A DNA stretch of 64,000 nt, taken from Pempheris klunzingeri (Eukaryota > Chordata > Actinopteri > Acropomatiformes > Pempheridae). Location: the NCBI RefSeq assembly GCF_042242105.1, contig NC_092029.1:18834885-18898884 (forward strand). The letters run 5' to 3'. The first letter of the stretch is position 1. Each line of letters begins with the position of its first letter. A program made the translations under genes and the position numbers. This document shows, in pieces, positions 12,301 to 27,919 of this stretch. The notes below the pieces were generated by a model that did not search any database, was not told the origin of the DNA, and saw only the letters and a list, made by a program, of their open reading frames with translations.

Positions 12301-12494
12301 CTCCCTCTGCCCTCCTCAGATCTTCATGATCAGTCGCTGAGCTTTATTCAGCTGGCGCCTTCCTCATCGACGCTAATATATTCACGAATGCTAATGGCTC
12401 TAATGTTGCTGTGTCTCTGTGTTTTGTCTGGCAGGACAAACATGCAGAAGAAGTGAGGAAGAACAAGGAGATGAAGGAGGAAGCCTGCCGGTAG
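9339..12494 (+). CDS. stmn4: Stathmin-4 (RB3-type neuronal stathmin)
   Basis: Five coding exons join in frame: 9339-9351, 9641-9736, 9894-10099, 10658-10849 and 12435-12494, giving 188 residues, close to mammalian STMN4. All introns are GT-AG. The N-terminus MTLAAYKEK and the Cys20-Ser-Cys22 pair match the STMN4 Golgi/vesicle-targeting region, where the cysteines are palmitoylated in this family. The stathmin-like domain starts near residue 48 ([20 protein letters not shown]) and continues as the long charged tubulin-binding helix ([18 protein letters not shown], then [20 protein letters not shown]). Stathmins bind two alpha/beta-tubulin dimers and destabilise microtubules, here in neurons. 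The last exon ([19 protein letters not shown]) ends as expected. Nothing is broken. It is convergent with the IL-17 gene downstream. Identity is firm; the choice between fish paralogues is not tested. Confidence 0.97.
11135..11235. repeat. Dispersed teleost repeat in the last stmn4 intron
   Basis: The block ATCAGAATCAGAATCAGCTT followed by GGCCAAGTGTGTGAAAACAT and ACAAGGAATTTGACCTCGGT matches a short repeat seen very often in fish genomes. No coding capacity. Confidence 0.6.
11311..11475 (-). repeat. Retroposon copy, same family as 6535-7028
   Basis: Read on the minus strand it ends in repeated GATTGATTGATTG and contains the family segment GTCTAGACCTGCTC. It lies in intron 4 of stmn4, opposite to the gene's direction. 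Confidence 0.75.
11815..12090. repeat. Degenerate foldback-family repeat
   Basis: The segments CACAGACATGATAGTGGTAT, TTTGACATTTGGGGAAATAC and GTTGCCAGGCAACCAACAGA are recognisable pieces of the family that is more complete at 35430-35835, here rearranged and diverged. Confidence 0.5.
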
Positions 12495-14204
12495 ATGAGC
12501 GGAGCCGAGGGAGAAGAGAGAAAGAGCAGACTGGGAGTTTTTTGAGTCAGTAAAAAAAAAAAAAAAAAAAGGAAATCAAATCAGTGCAGGAAAGAAAGAA
12601 AAAAAAGAACTCAAAAGCAACTCGAACAAAGGTGAAAGACCAGTTTTCATATTTGATGTATGCTGTAATGACTCTGAGCAAGCTGTACAAAGTTTAGCCA
12701 ACTCTTCATGTTAAAACTCAAAAAGGAAATCCTTCTCTTTTTTTCTAAAAAGGAAAATGGGTCAGGGGGTCAGGCGGGCATCAAGACGAATAATTCAAAT
12801 AGTTCAAAGAGGGACAACAATGATTGTTTGATGAGGAACAAAAGGAGGTAAAAGTAGTAAAATGATATTTCTGTAGTTTCCCCCTCTCAGGTAAGCAGGA
12901 AATTAGAACTGCCAGAATGATATTTTAGCATCACTAACTGAACTGTGCTTTTCTTGCTGTTGGTTGTATCAGAAGTTGTCAGTGAACGCCACCAATCTGG
13001 CAGCAACACAGCCAATTACAGCATTTCTCTCCAAAATCGAGTAAATCCAAATTGTTACCAAGTAAAACATGAAAAAAAAAAAAAAAGGTGCGATGTGCTC
13101 GACAAAAAGACATTCAAATGTGGTTCAGGAGCCTTCCTCAGTCACAACCAATCCAAGTCAAAGCTAAGAGTTCCAGCCTTCTTTAATTCACTACTCAATG
13201 CACAATGAGCAAGACATAACACACAAGCTTCCTCCCAAATTACAAATAAAAATGATTTCCCTAAGCCCACAGCTCTCATGCTAATTCTTCACCGCGCCGT
13301 TGTTTTGGGATTGTTTGGTCTGTCTGGGGACGTCTGCGTGAGCCAAACTCAAGTGATAGGAGTTCTAAGTATCAAAGAATTCTTTCTACAACGCTTTAGG
13401 GAAGTAAAAGAAGAAAAAAACAGCCAGAAAAAGGGAAGAAGCTCGGCTGTATTCTGTGAAACTTTACCTGTAGTGTAGCTGTAGATCGGTGGTGACATGC
13501 ATTTGAGTCTCTTTAGATTTAGAGCACTGACTGCACTCTTATTTTATCAAGCACAACTCAAAAAGCACATATGCAAACGTGGAGAATGGCAAACACATAC
13601 AGGATAAACAACAATAATCACATCAGAAGAAGGCTAAGTAGTGAGCGGCAGTAGTTAAGAACTCGGAAATTGGGGGTTTTGAAAGTATGAGTTTCACTTT
13701 GCTTTGGCATGTGTCACTGTGCTCTGATTGTCAGTTTATGATTATCAAGGGGATTTAAACAGAAAGAAGAAATTTACTTGAGTTGCTGAGTCATACTGAC
13801 TTGATTGAAATGTCTAAAATATTTGCACTGTAACCGGGGAGTCGTAACATGGGGTTTGTACTTGGTGTAACTTGTGTGTCGCTGTATATCTTCAAGGCTG
13901 GATTGATTGTATCTATTTGGCATGGTCAGTAAAAAAAAAACAGCTTGACAGAGCTCCCACTTGCTTTTGTTGTAATCATTTGTCATTCGCAGATCGATAG
14001 TATAATGTACTAAGCTGTAATTGCCACCGGGGATGGATTCATAGATTCAGGACGATTAACAGCAGAGCAAAACATTTCCATTATGTGCTACTGCCTCAGA
14101 GACTAATTCAAAAACAGACAGGAAACATTTCTAACAGCCCGATGGGCATCCAAGTTGGGAAAAACACTTTAATAATATAGCATTTTGACATTGTTTTCAA
14201 TAAA
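12495..14204 (+). other. stmn4: stmn4 3' UTR, end uncertain
   Basis: This sequence follows the stmn4 stop codon and has no open coding exon. Candidate polyadenylation signals AATAAA lie at 13245-13250 and 14199-14204. Neuronal stathmin mRNAs often have long 3' UTRs, so either could be used. A poly-A run at 12554-12570 is genomic. Sequence from 14205 to about 14900 is AT-rich with no gene. Confidence 0.5.
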
Positions 14205-14930
14205 CAAAATGTTACGTCAAACAACTGTGAAACATAAGAGAAATAAAATAAGACAAAAGACATTCACACCACTCGCAAATTACATTGCCACAGCATCTTG
14301 TACAAATTTCCACCAACACCTCTTTCATGACACAGTTGTCCTACAATAATACAGTAAATGTATTAGGTTAATAATAATAATAATGATGATAACAAGAAGA
14401 AGAATAACCCGTATCAATTTAGAACTTTTAGAAACAAAATGCTTTTAAATCATCATTAAACCATTTCAGGACTGTAATGAAGTAAATAAAAGACCATTTA
14501 AAATATTATTAAAAAAAAATAGAATGGATTAAAATACCCAACAACAATGAGATAACATGAAGACAATAAGAAAATAAAAATGAAAGCAGTGTTTGCCAGC
14601 TGTTTGCTTTTGCTTTACTTTCATGGTTGAAGCTAGTAGAGGGCAGAAATAAACACAGTTCCTTGTACTTCGTTATCAGCGGCATTATCGTTTGTTTGCA
14701 TGGCGCTGTGAAATACCTGGTGCCAGAGGCTTTGTGATATTGGAACTAATTGCGGGGCTTGTTTGTAAAACCACTCGAGCTGACATGGCTGACGCGATGG
14801 CAAGCCGAAAACATACTGGCGCAAATTAGCCACAGCAGTTTCACATTAAGTTGTTTCATTCAGAGACGGCACAAATAGAAAATGGTACAGCGCGATGAAA
14901 AAGTTGCTCATGTCAGAATTGTGCTGTGTG

Positions 14931-16113
14931 TTACTGCTGTGGTACGACACTGGGCCTCACACAGGTACAGCCCACTGCGATCACTTCTGTCCCCAGTCGG
15001 AAGTCATACTTGGTCCTTGGCTTCTTTCGTCCTTTTTTACTGTGCTTTTGCCTTTGGACTCTGGAGAGAGTCAAATTTTGAGAGTGTCAAAATATATATA
15101 TATATAGAAATTAAATATAGCTTCTATCCCTAGATGTGCCACTGGTTTACATTTCTGAATAATGCCTGCCCTGGTTACGTCTTCCCAGCTCAGCTTGTTT
15201 CAGCAGGAAAATGAATCAGATGATCCCAATAATCAGAATCAAATGCTCAACAAATTACGTTTCACCAGCCTTGAAGAACGTCCTGTATGTTTTAAGCATT
15301 CAGAGGCAAAAATGCATCCTTAGTGACTTTCACAAAGGCCGCAGTGGCTCACCTGTGGAGGACCAGGACTTGGTAGTAGATAGGTTTTGCCATCAGGGAT
15401 GCATCCTCTCCTCCACCCTGCAGGCTCAGACAGCCGGAGGTCAGACACTGAGCACGAGAGAGCCGGGCAGGCAGCCGAGATGCCACATAGGAGTTGCTGG
15501 AGAGCGAGGAGACGAGAGAAAAAAAGATTATACTTTGGATTCCAGGTTGTAAAAGTTCAAAACTGATAACTGAATGACTGAACTGAGCCTCAGACTTCAG
15601 CCGTGCCTCACCTGTACGTCCACGGTGACAGAGACATGTTGGCGATGGTTGAGGCTGACGTGGCGGCGATCTGTCGCTGCACTGAGGGATCCAAGACCAG
15701 TCTCACTGTCTTGCCAGCGGCCTTGTGTTTCTGGGTGGCCTGCAATAGCGTGGCCAGGCCCAGCAACAGCAAAGCTCTCAAGATCTAAACACGAGAAACC
15801 AAGACGGGCAAAAGAGGATGGAGAAAAAACAGGTTTGGATTCATTTTTAATCATTTCTTTCTCTATTGCCAGTTCTTGTTTGGTTGAAATTCCACTTAAC
15901 TTGCGAGTGAACACACACTCTGAAAATAAAAACTGATTTTAGGATCTACAGGGTGATTTTTGGAGCAAAAAGTCAAATGGTACACACATTTTCCATAAAA
16001 TACACACACGTCACATTAAGTCATGTAAACCTTTAAGTCATCATTTAAACTTCGCCTCATGATCATCGATGAGAGTTAAAGATAAGCGCAGTGGCCCAAC
16101 TCACCAGTTTCAT
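14931..16113 (-). CDS. il17a/f: Interleukin-17A/F-family cytokine
   Basis: Four coding exons on the minus strand join in frame: 16105-16113 (Met-Lys-Leu), 15612-15784, 15353-15496 and 14931-15060, 151 residues, all with GT-AG junctions. Residues 3-20 are a hydrophobic signal peptide (LILRALLLLGLATLLQA). The IL-17 signature follows: NMSLSPWTY, with an N-glycosylation site; then LPARLSRAQCLTSGCLSLQG with two cysteines; IYYQVLVLHR; and GTEVIAVGCTCVRPSV with the CxC pair near the C-terminus. Secreted IL-17 dimers act on IL-17 receptors in mucosal and antibacterial inflammation. Being next to mcm3 and paqr8, as IL17A/F are in human 6p12, supports the A/F type over C or D. Only the four knot cysteines are present. 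A basic stretch (RQKHSKKGRKKPRTK) lies before the last strand. The subtype within fish A/F copies is unsure. Confidence 0.92.
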
Positions 16114-16192
16114 GATTGTGTTGATTCGCCTGCAGAGCCTGTAACTGCAACGTGCTGCTCTGTTTTCTCGCTATGTCTGCATTCTCTGTGCG

Positions 16193-16200
16193 CTTATATG
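16193..16200 (-). promoter_or_regulatory. il17a/f: Possible TATA box of the IL-17 gene
   Basis: Minus-strand CATATAAG lies about 80 bp upstream of the start codon at 16113, which would leave a short 5' UTR. A second TATAAAG lies at 16361-16367. Cytokine promoters often have TATA boxes, but neither site is proven. Confidence 0.35.
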
Positions 16201-16737
16201 CAGGCACACTTGTGTTTGTGTGCGTTGGCAAGATCGGCGGTGCATTCCCACAATGACTGTCACTGATTTTAAAGATACACGTGCTGAACTGTAAACAACA
16301 TACTGGTTTGTTTCTTTTTGGTCAGCATTTCTTTCTTTGTCTGTGCCCGTTTACCTTTATCTTTATATGCATCTTTCCTATTGTCTTGGATTCTCTCCTG
16401 ACAGTATATAGAATGCATGGCAACAACAACAACAACAAAAAAACTCACTTTTTGTGCATTTGAAATGTGTGTTTTTTTGGCCTTCTGACCCCATTTTCAC
16501 CCCATTTTGACCCACATTAGTAGTCTAAGTCACAGTTCATGGAAAAAGCAACCACTTCCCTGTTATGAACCAGGTGATACTTTCACATGATGTGACTGTG
16601 GAAACGGTGCTTCTTACTTTTATTGCAGAAAAAACTAGAAAGTTTCTGCCAGCGTCCCAAGTGAAACAAATAATTAACTATGATGTTCTTTGAAAAAATC
16701 ATGGCCCTGCAAGTGGAACCCATTTCTGAAAGCAGGA

Positions 16738-16739
<2 letters not shown>

Positions 16740-16830
<91 letters not shown>
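16740..16830. repeat. Compound (TA)n(TG)n(TA)n microsatellite
   Basis: About 14 TA units, 10 TG units and then about 20 TA units in one block. The alternating frames it produces are not genes. Confidence 0.97.
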
Positions 16831-16833
<3 letters not shown>

Positions 16834-19057
16834 GGTATATTGACTTCAGTGAACAATCTTTTATCTTTTTTTTTTTTTATCCGAGTCATATAAAACACAT
16901 TACTAGTAAAATCACCTACACACCACCAGCCCACACTAAACAATGTAGGTCAAGGAAATGCTAAAGGGGGTTCTGGTAATAAATCAGCATACCTGCTCTT
17001 CAAAAACCGACTGTGTGATAACATCTTCTCGCTCCATGCATCTTATGAGTAAGGAGCCTACTGACTGCAGCACAGCTGTACTGGATGCTCATAGTAGTGG
17101 AGCAGCGATGGTTTCGGAACGAGAAGTTCAAGCACAGTTTGACACAGTTGCAATACAGGTCAGAGCTAAAAATTCCACTATAACATGTTCCTCCCAAGAA
17201 GTATAATACTGATTGATAATGATAGAAATAATGATAACTGGACTTGGAACTTTCTTTAACTGTCTAACAACCGTTTTGTAAAAACAAACCATCTAGAAGG
17301 TCTGTGAAAGCATCTTTTAGAAGTTTGTAATAATCATTAATGCAATTGGGATGTCACTGTCAAACAAACCCTTAAATATTGCAGTTATGCAGCTTGCAGG
17401 CTGTGGAGCTCAGAAAGAGACGACACACTGATCGATTTTAAAATTTTACTGATTTTACACACAAGGAACAATTTACACTTCACAAGTGTGCAGTATTACT
17501 AAGTCTGTTAAAAACAGATGTATAACGTCTGAAGTGAAGCTCTGCTCTCCATCCAACTCCTGAAGGAAATATCAGGGAAATATCAGCTTTTAAATGCTGC
17601 ACAGTGTTCACCAGAAGTCGTTCACGTCCGTGCCCACGTGCTGTTTGTACTGATCAGGTAGCGTACAGCGTTTATCAAATCACTGAACACTGCTGCCTGC
17701 TACGTCTGGAAACTGAACAGTAAACAGTAACACTGCAATTGTGGGGAGTAACACCAAAGCTGAAAGGCTCCACAGAGCTAAAGGGAACAGCAGAGTTGGA
17801 TGATATTTCTCTTTGGGGTTGTCATCACGAGTCATCAGTTCATTTGTTCATGCTTAATATAAAAATATTAATTGTAGGAGCTTTAAAACACAAGTCAAGT
17901 TAACTTCTGACGTGACATAAGTAAGGGAAAAAAGCTGCTTATCACAAGCACGGCACAAAAGACTTGACTTGACTAATCAATAATCAGTCGGTGGACAAAA
18001 TGATAATGAAACAAATTAAAAGATGGAAAAATATAATATCAAATTCAATGTTAGATCCTCGGAGAAGAGAAATGAAATATCCTGTGATGGACTCAGGAGA
18101 TGGAACCAGTACTAAGAAATAAGATGAAGGACAGTCGATGGCTGCTGACAGATTCCAGCATGATGAAGGTTTATCTATGAACCATGCTGATTTACAGAAA
18201 ATAGGAATATAAGGGTGTTCGAAAAGAAACACAGCTACATCCTTTTCTCTCTCCTCATCTGACGCACTTCTTTTAAAGAGAAAGTAAGAGAATGACGACT
18301 TAACCATTGTTAAGGAATGCATGGGAAGATCAAACATGAACCAGTGTTTATCAGTATGCACACATCAGCTTCTCTGGATGTGGAAACACTTTTCTTAAAA
18401 CGCACTGGTCTACTTTCCAGTCTGAGAATAGATATTAATTAGGTACGGATCTGTGGCTGAAAGGATTATACAGTTATGACTAAATATTGTGAAAGACTGA
18501 TAAGGAGAAAGAAAAGAAAGGTAGATGTGGGCGGATGCACACTTTAGTTCAGAAAGCCAGTGGAATATGAGTTCAAGGAGACAACTGACAACTTTTACTT
18601 TCCTCATAGCGGTGGTCTAATCTATGCATGAAAGAAAAGAAGCATATTCCCCAAAACGTTGAACCACTGCTTTAAAAAGACAGGAGACTAAATGACCAAA
18701 AACGCCAGCGATCGAAGCAAATCTGCAAAACGAAAATATTTTGTTTGTACAAAACAGTCTGAAGTCCAGCTTCACAAGACAAAAACAAAACTATACTTGG
18801 TCTCAGCTGAGGTGAAAGATGCGGAGGAGGCGCAGGATGTGGCCTTTCATACCATATGAGTTATGACTCAGCCGTAGGTGTCAAGAGCATCGTCTTACGT
18901 AAAGGATGATGGTGTCGGCAGTTACGGGCTCCTCGTCTGGGGTTCCTGCACAGCCTGAGAGTCTGTTGGCCTCATCTTCAGACGAATCAAAGCCACAGTT
19001 ACACAATAAGAGATGTGTGTCAGATGCTATACGACTACAATGTTTGGATGTACAACA
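16831..19057. other. Intergenic DNA between the IL-17 gene and mcm3, no gene seen
   Basis: I searched this stretch on both strands for a second IL-17 copy (a GCTCV-type motif or the SPW motif) and found none. A minus-strand frame at 18881-19069 has a plausible donor-like GTAAG at its end but no recognisable domain, so it is not called. The rest is AT-rich without structure. Confidence 0.5.
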
Positions 19058-19649
19058 TACACTACTCACAAAAAGTTAGGGATATTCAGCTTTTGGGTGA
19101 AATTTCATGATGAACCTAAAATGCATTCTAACCTTTCCAGGTGAACTTAATGTGACCTTCTCTAAACCTTTGAATGCACATGTCCAACTGTTCAGTGTCT
19201 CAGTACTTTTTGCACCAGCTGCTGTTCTCTAACAAGAAGCTTAACAGCAACATTCACAACAGGTTTGATCCATGAATCCACCAATACATTTCCTGCTTCA
19301 GTTAGAATTGGTATTTAAACAGTCCTCCTCATCCTGCTGTTCACATTCTGACATCATGAGACCAAGACGACACCTAACAGTTGATCAGCAGCACCTCAAC
19401 ACTGGAGGCTTCAAACAGGAAGTCCTCAGACGGAGGTGTTCACTGAGCTTAGAGGGTCACAGAGTGTCATCAGGAGGTTGGAACAGTGATACAGAGACTG
19501 GAAGAGTCACAGAAAGGAGAGGAGTGGACGTCCTTTGGACACATCCCAATTTATTGAGACACTGAACATTTTTTGTTGTGGTATACCCACCACTGTTGTT
19601 AGATTTTCTTCAAATAAATTGTTTAAGATGAAGAAATTACCAGTGCATG

Positions 19650-19650
<1 letters not shown>
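19058..19650 (+). mobile_element. Tc1-like DNA transposon remnant
   Basis: It starts at TA (19058-19059) followed by a typical terminal repeat, CACTACTCACAAAAAGTTAG. The frame beginning at 19356 reads RRHLTVDQQ and later TETGRVTERRG, which resemble the N-terminal helix-turn-helix region of Tc1-type transposases (RHLTVDQ...ETGxVxxRxG). The catalytic DDE part is missing: the sequence passes directly into the element's 3' part, so the copy is internally deleted. The expected matching inverted repeat on the right is absent and is replaced by the TA/CA microsatellite at 19651. It is non-functional. Confidence 0.75.

Positions 19651-19715
<65 letters not shown>
19651..19715. repeat. (TA)n(CA)n microsatellite
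   Basis: About 18 TA units run straight into about 15 CA units, at the broken right end of the Tc1-like remnant. Confidence 0.97.
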
Positions 19716-19716
<1 letters not shown>

Positions 19717-19844
19717 AGTGGGTACATACAAACGTTGTGGGACCTGCCTCCCACACAGAGTAAGGTCTGATTTATAGGGGGGGGTTTCAAATAAAATGCT
19801 TCTTGTAAACACACTGGTACAGAAGCAGGAAGAGGGTTATTCTA

Positions 19845-19950
19845 TGAGAACATCTCTTCTGGGAAATCAGAGTTTATGTCTGTGTTAAAGCGCTCTGAGT
19901 GGTCAAAAAGACTAAAAAGGCACTTTACAAGCACAGACCATTTACTCAGC
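19845..19950 (+). repeat. 3' fragment of a teleost SINE
   Basis: AAGCGCTCTGAGTGGTCAAA and CAAGCACAGACCATTTACTC match the 3' end of the SINE seen at 62838-63052. Confidence 0.6.
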
Positions 19951-20190
19951 ATCTCAGATTACATTTACAGCAAACTATTTATCTTAAGAAATGAAATACA
20001 GCGAGGGAAAGTTACCTCAGGAGACCATTGCACAAGTTGATCAGCATTAGGGAAGCAGTGGATCCCCTCAGGATGTAAAGTATGTTGATAATGTACATAA
20101 GAAGCAAAAAGGTATTCAGGAATATGCTGCAACGTTACACACACACACACAATGTACGAAGCCAAGTCGTTTCCCAAGCATAACAGTTCA

Positions 20191-20196
20191 TTTATT
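20191..20196 (-). terminator. mcm3: Candidate mcm3 polyadenylation signal
   Basis: Minus-strand AATAAA lies about 360 bp downstream of the mcm3 stop codon, a reasonable 3' UTR length. The stretch 20197-20554 would be the 3' UTR. Confidence 0.55.
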
Positions 20197-20554
20197 TTCT
20201 TTTTTTAAACACACCTACAGTTAATTAATTTCAAATTTGCCCTCAACTATATACAAGACAACACAGGTGTTGCCAAAACTACTTAATGTCCTTATTGTGG
20301 TGTAAACTGAGGTGTTCATCAGTGTCACTGACAGTCTAATGATACACAGTAAGAAGGATATTATAAAGTAACGTTACCATTATTGAACAGACACAAGTGC
20401 ATAAATGATTAAGACTTGCACACATGAATAAACTGTTTTAAATACAGCTGTGTGTGGAACTGCACATTCGACACGAAAAGCAGAAAAGTGTTCAATATGT
20501 ACATTTGAACATAGTCCAAGGAATCCATTTCAGAGGCAGTTAAACTCCCCTCCC

Positions 20555-25614
<5,060 letters not shown>

Positions 25615-25699
25615 TGTAAGCAGTCACTTATTGTACTTAAAAACCTTAAAATATTGCTCAGAGTCTAGTATGGTGTCTGCTCCACCGCCGTCAAACCAC

Positions 25700-25865
25700 A
25701 CAACTGCAGAGTTTTCGCGCCACTGCGTGCCGAGTGCGAGTGGAGCGTAAAACACCATTGGTCGACTCGGAGCGGAAGCGGCGGGTAAACGTGCAGTTGT
25801 CCAATAGGAGCCGTCCTGGTACCACGTGATCTCGCCATATTCCAACAACTCGCGCGAAAACCGAG
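25700..25865 (-). promoter_or_regulatory. mcm3: mcm3 promoter with paired E2F and CCAAT sites
   Basis: Directly upstream of the mcm3 start lie two E2F-type sites in opposite orientation (TTTTCGCGCC, 25712-25721, and GCGCGAAAA, 25852-25860), two CCAAT boxes in opposite orientation (ATTGG, 25757-25761, and CCAAT, 25801-25805) and an E-box CACGTG (25823-25828). E2F control of MCM genes at G1/S is well established. No TATA box is seen, as usual for such genes. The sites are sequence matches only. Confidence 0.75.
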
Positions 25866-25948
25866 CAGGAAGGGGCGGGGCTAGCAGCCCTCACATAAAC
25901 TGCATTTCCTCATTTGTCCAGGAGATGACGACATAAACCGGGGATTTC

Positions 25949-25951
<3 letters not shown>

Positions 25952-26012
<61 letters not shown>

Positions 26013-26016
26013 GTGT
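25952..26016. repeat. (GT)n microsatellite
   Basis: About 32 GT units between the mcm3 promoter and the paqr8 first exon, followed by a short CA array at 26043-26059. Confidence 0.97.
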
Positions 26017-26480
26017 TTTTAAGTAAAAGTAAAATCAGCCTACACACACACACACACATCTTCAAAGATTAATAGTAGGAACCTTCTCTTTTGTAAATTT
26101 GCGCAACTGTAATTAGACAATAGCGCAGTTTCTAATCTTGAAGTAAATATTTCAAAGAAAGACCATCAAAGACCATCAATGAACACTTTAATTTGATTTT
26201 ATTCATTCAATTCAAATTTATTTCATTAAATAAATGACCAAATAAATATTTTGTACGATGCTATATCACGCTCTGTACATTTTTTCACATTACACAATTC
26301 TATGGAATTATATGGCAATATCTAGAAAATAATCCCTGCATATTCAAATTAGAGGCAAACCTCCTGTAATCACTTACTTATTTATTTTTACGGGGTTGTC
26401 CAGTACAGGTAGTAGATCTAGGCACCCTATAAGCCTTATTATTATAAGAATATGCTGTACATTACACTAGGAGGCGTTTC
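26017..26480. other. mcm3-paqr8 intergenic DNA
   Basis: AT-rich sequence without an exon. It separates the divergent mcm3 and paqr8 promoters. Confidence 0.5.
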
Positions 26481-26484
26481 TGGC

Positions 26485-26682
26485 CATCTTAACCCCGCCC
26501 ACACCTCCTCTCGGCGGGCTGTCGGGGTAGCTGTGTGTTTACCCTTCTCCTCCATGAAGAAAGCTCTCCACCTGGACATGTCCCAGTGACCAGGCCGGGG
26601 CACTTTGTGCAGGAGGAAGGCCTGCAGCGCTGTTTACAGAGACTCCGGAGGGGTAACAGGTGTCCTGTCGATACAAAAGCAG
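26485..26682 (+). promoter_or_regulatory. paqr8: Probable paqr8 promoter and non-coding first exon
   Basis: A GC-rich island contains a GC box (CCCCGCCCAC, near 26493) and ends in a consensus donor (AAAGCAG then GTGAGA at 26683). The paqr8 coding exon at 27920 has an acceptor (TTTTTTCAG, ending 27839), so a spliced 5' UTR is expected and this is the only strong donor upstream. The link is inferred. Confidence 0.5.
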
Positions 26683-27839
26683 GTGAGATGATGCTTCTTC
26701 TTGGATCCTGTCACCAGGATCTCCCAGCTACACTGTGGCTCACAGGGTGTTAGTTTGGAGTCATTTTCTACCACTTCATTGTAAATTAAAATATTTATTT
26801 TAGCCATTTATTCTGCTTTGACATATTAGATATGTGAAATGTTTTCATGCACAGAGCTGATTCTGCAGAACACACACACATTCATTTCTTCATATAACCT
26901 GCAGGTATTTCTTTATGGGCTTAAAATGCACATCTAGGACAAACTGTTGGTTTTCATGAACCCCACAGGCAAAGACTTCACCTTGTTTGCCTGTGGCCAT
27001 CTCTTTTCAAAACTCTCATTGTATCTTGGAAGATTTAAATAAATGCAGGTACTCGGGGTCAGGAATAAGTGACAACAACAGTAGCAGAGGGGGGGGGAAT
27101 GGTCATGGCGCACCCATTAGGAGGGGTACAGTAGCTGTTTTCAGTCTCTTTCTATCCTCAGATGGGTGGTTGTTTGTCTCGCTGCCTCCAAAGGTGCTCA
27201 TTTACCATGGTGACAACAGTAGTTTAAATTCCTCTCTGTGTGTGCGCTGTGTGTGAGGGTGATGGCTACAGGTTTGACTGCATACCTGCTTTTCCAGTGT
27301 GCATGCCTTACATGGAGAAGAATGGCTGCCTGTAATGCTTGCACACATGTTGTCTTTTTTTTTTTTTTACCGTGTGGACTGTGAGTTTTTAATTGTTACG
27401 TGCCAAGAGACTGCTGCTGAAAAACATTCAGTCTAAACCCATATGTCAAGTTGCAGCTCTCAAAAAAAGTCCTGTTTTGTTCATCTGTTCGTCGAAATTT
27501 CACAGCATGTGCACCTGGCTGGTTTGTGAAGTGAAATTTTATTAACTTTTCGTCCCAATTTTAATCCTCCTCACATTGTATTAGGCTTCGACTTCACTTT
27601 CTCCTCCATTCTTATATCCCTACCTTCATACTGTTGATTTTTTTGTGCAAACTGATGCATTATAATGAAACTCCTCCAAGATAAAGCTTGTTTGGCATCA
27701 CAGCAAAGCACATTGTGGGTCCTAATAAAGTTATGAGCCATGTTATGGTCTTTCTTAATAAATAACCATGCAGTTTTTAAATGTATATGAAATTCTCTGC
27801 TATAAAGTGAATGATTGCCATAATTTGCTCTTTTTTCAG
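26683..27839 (+). other. paqr8: Presumed paqr8 5' UTR intron
   Basis: Bounded by the donor at 26683 and the acceptor at 27839. No coding exon or clear repeat is seen inside; there is a T-run near 27355. Confidence 0.4.
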
Positions 27840-27919
27840 TTCTGCGTCCCATAGGGTGTTCTGTCCAGCAGTCCTCATCTGTCTGTACTCCACTTCCTCT
27901 CTTCCACCCATCACCCACT

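Noticed and set aside
16740-16830. Possible long cruciform made by TA arrays
   Set aside because: Any TA run is self-complementary. Nothing here goes beyond a compound microsatellite.
18881-19069. Minus-strand frame of 62 residues with a donor-like end
   Set aside because: No domain, no partner exon and no acceptor of quality. It may be a chance frame in the mcm3-IL17 gap.
20385-20440. Cys-Thr-Cys-Val-Cys on the minus strand, like the end of an IL-17
   Set aside because: It lies in the mcm3 3' UTR, lacks the preceding Val-Gly and the upstream beta-strand residues, and has no accompanying exons. Chance match.
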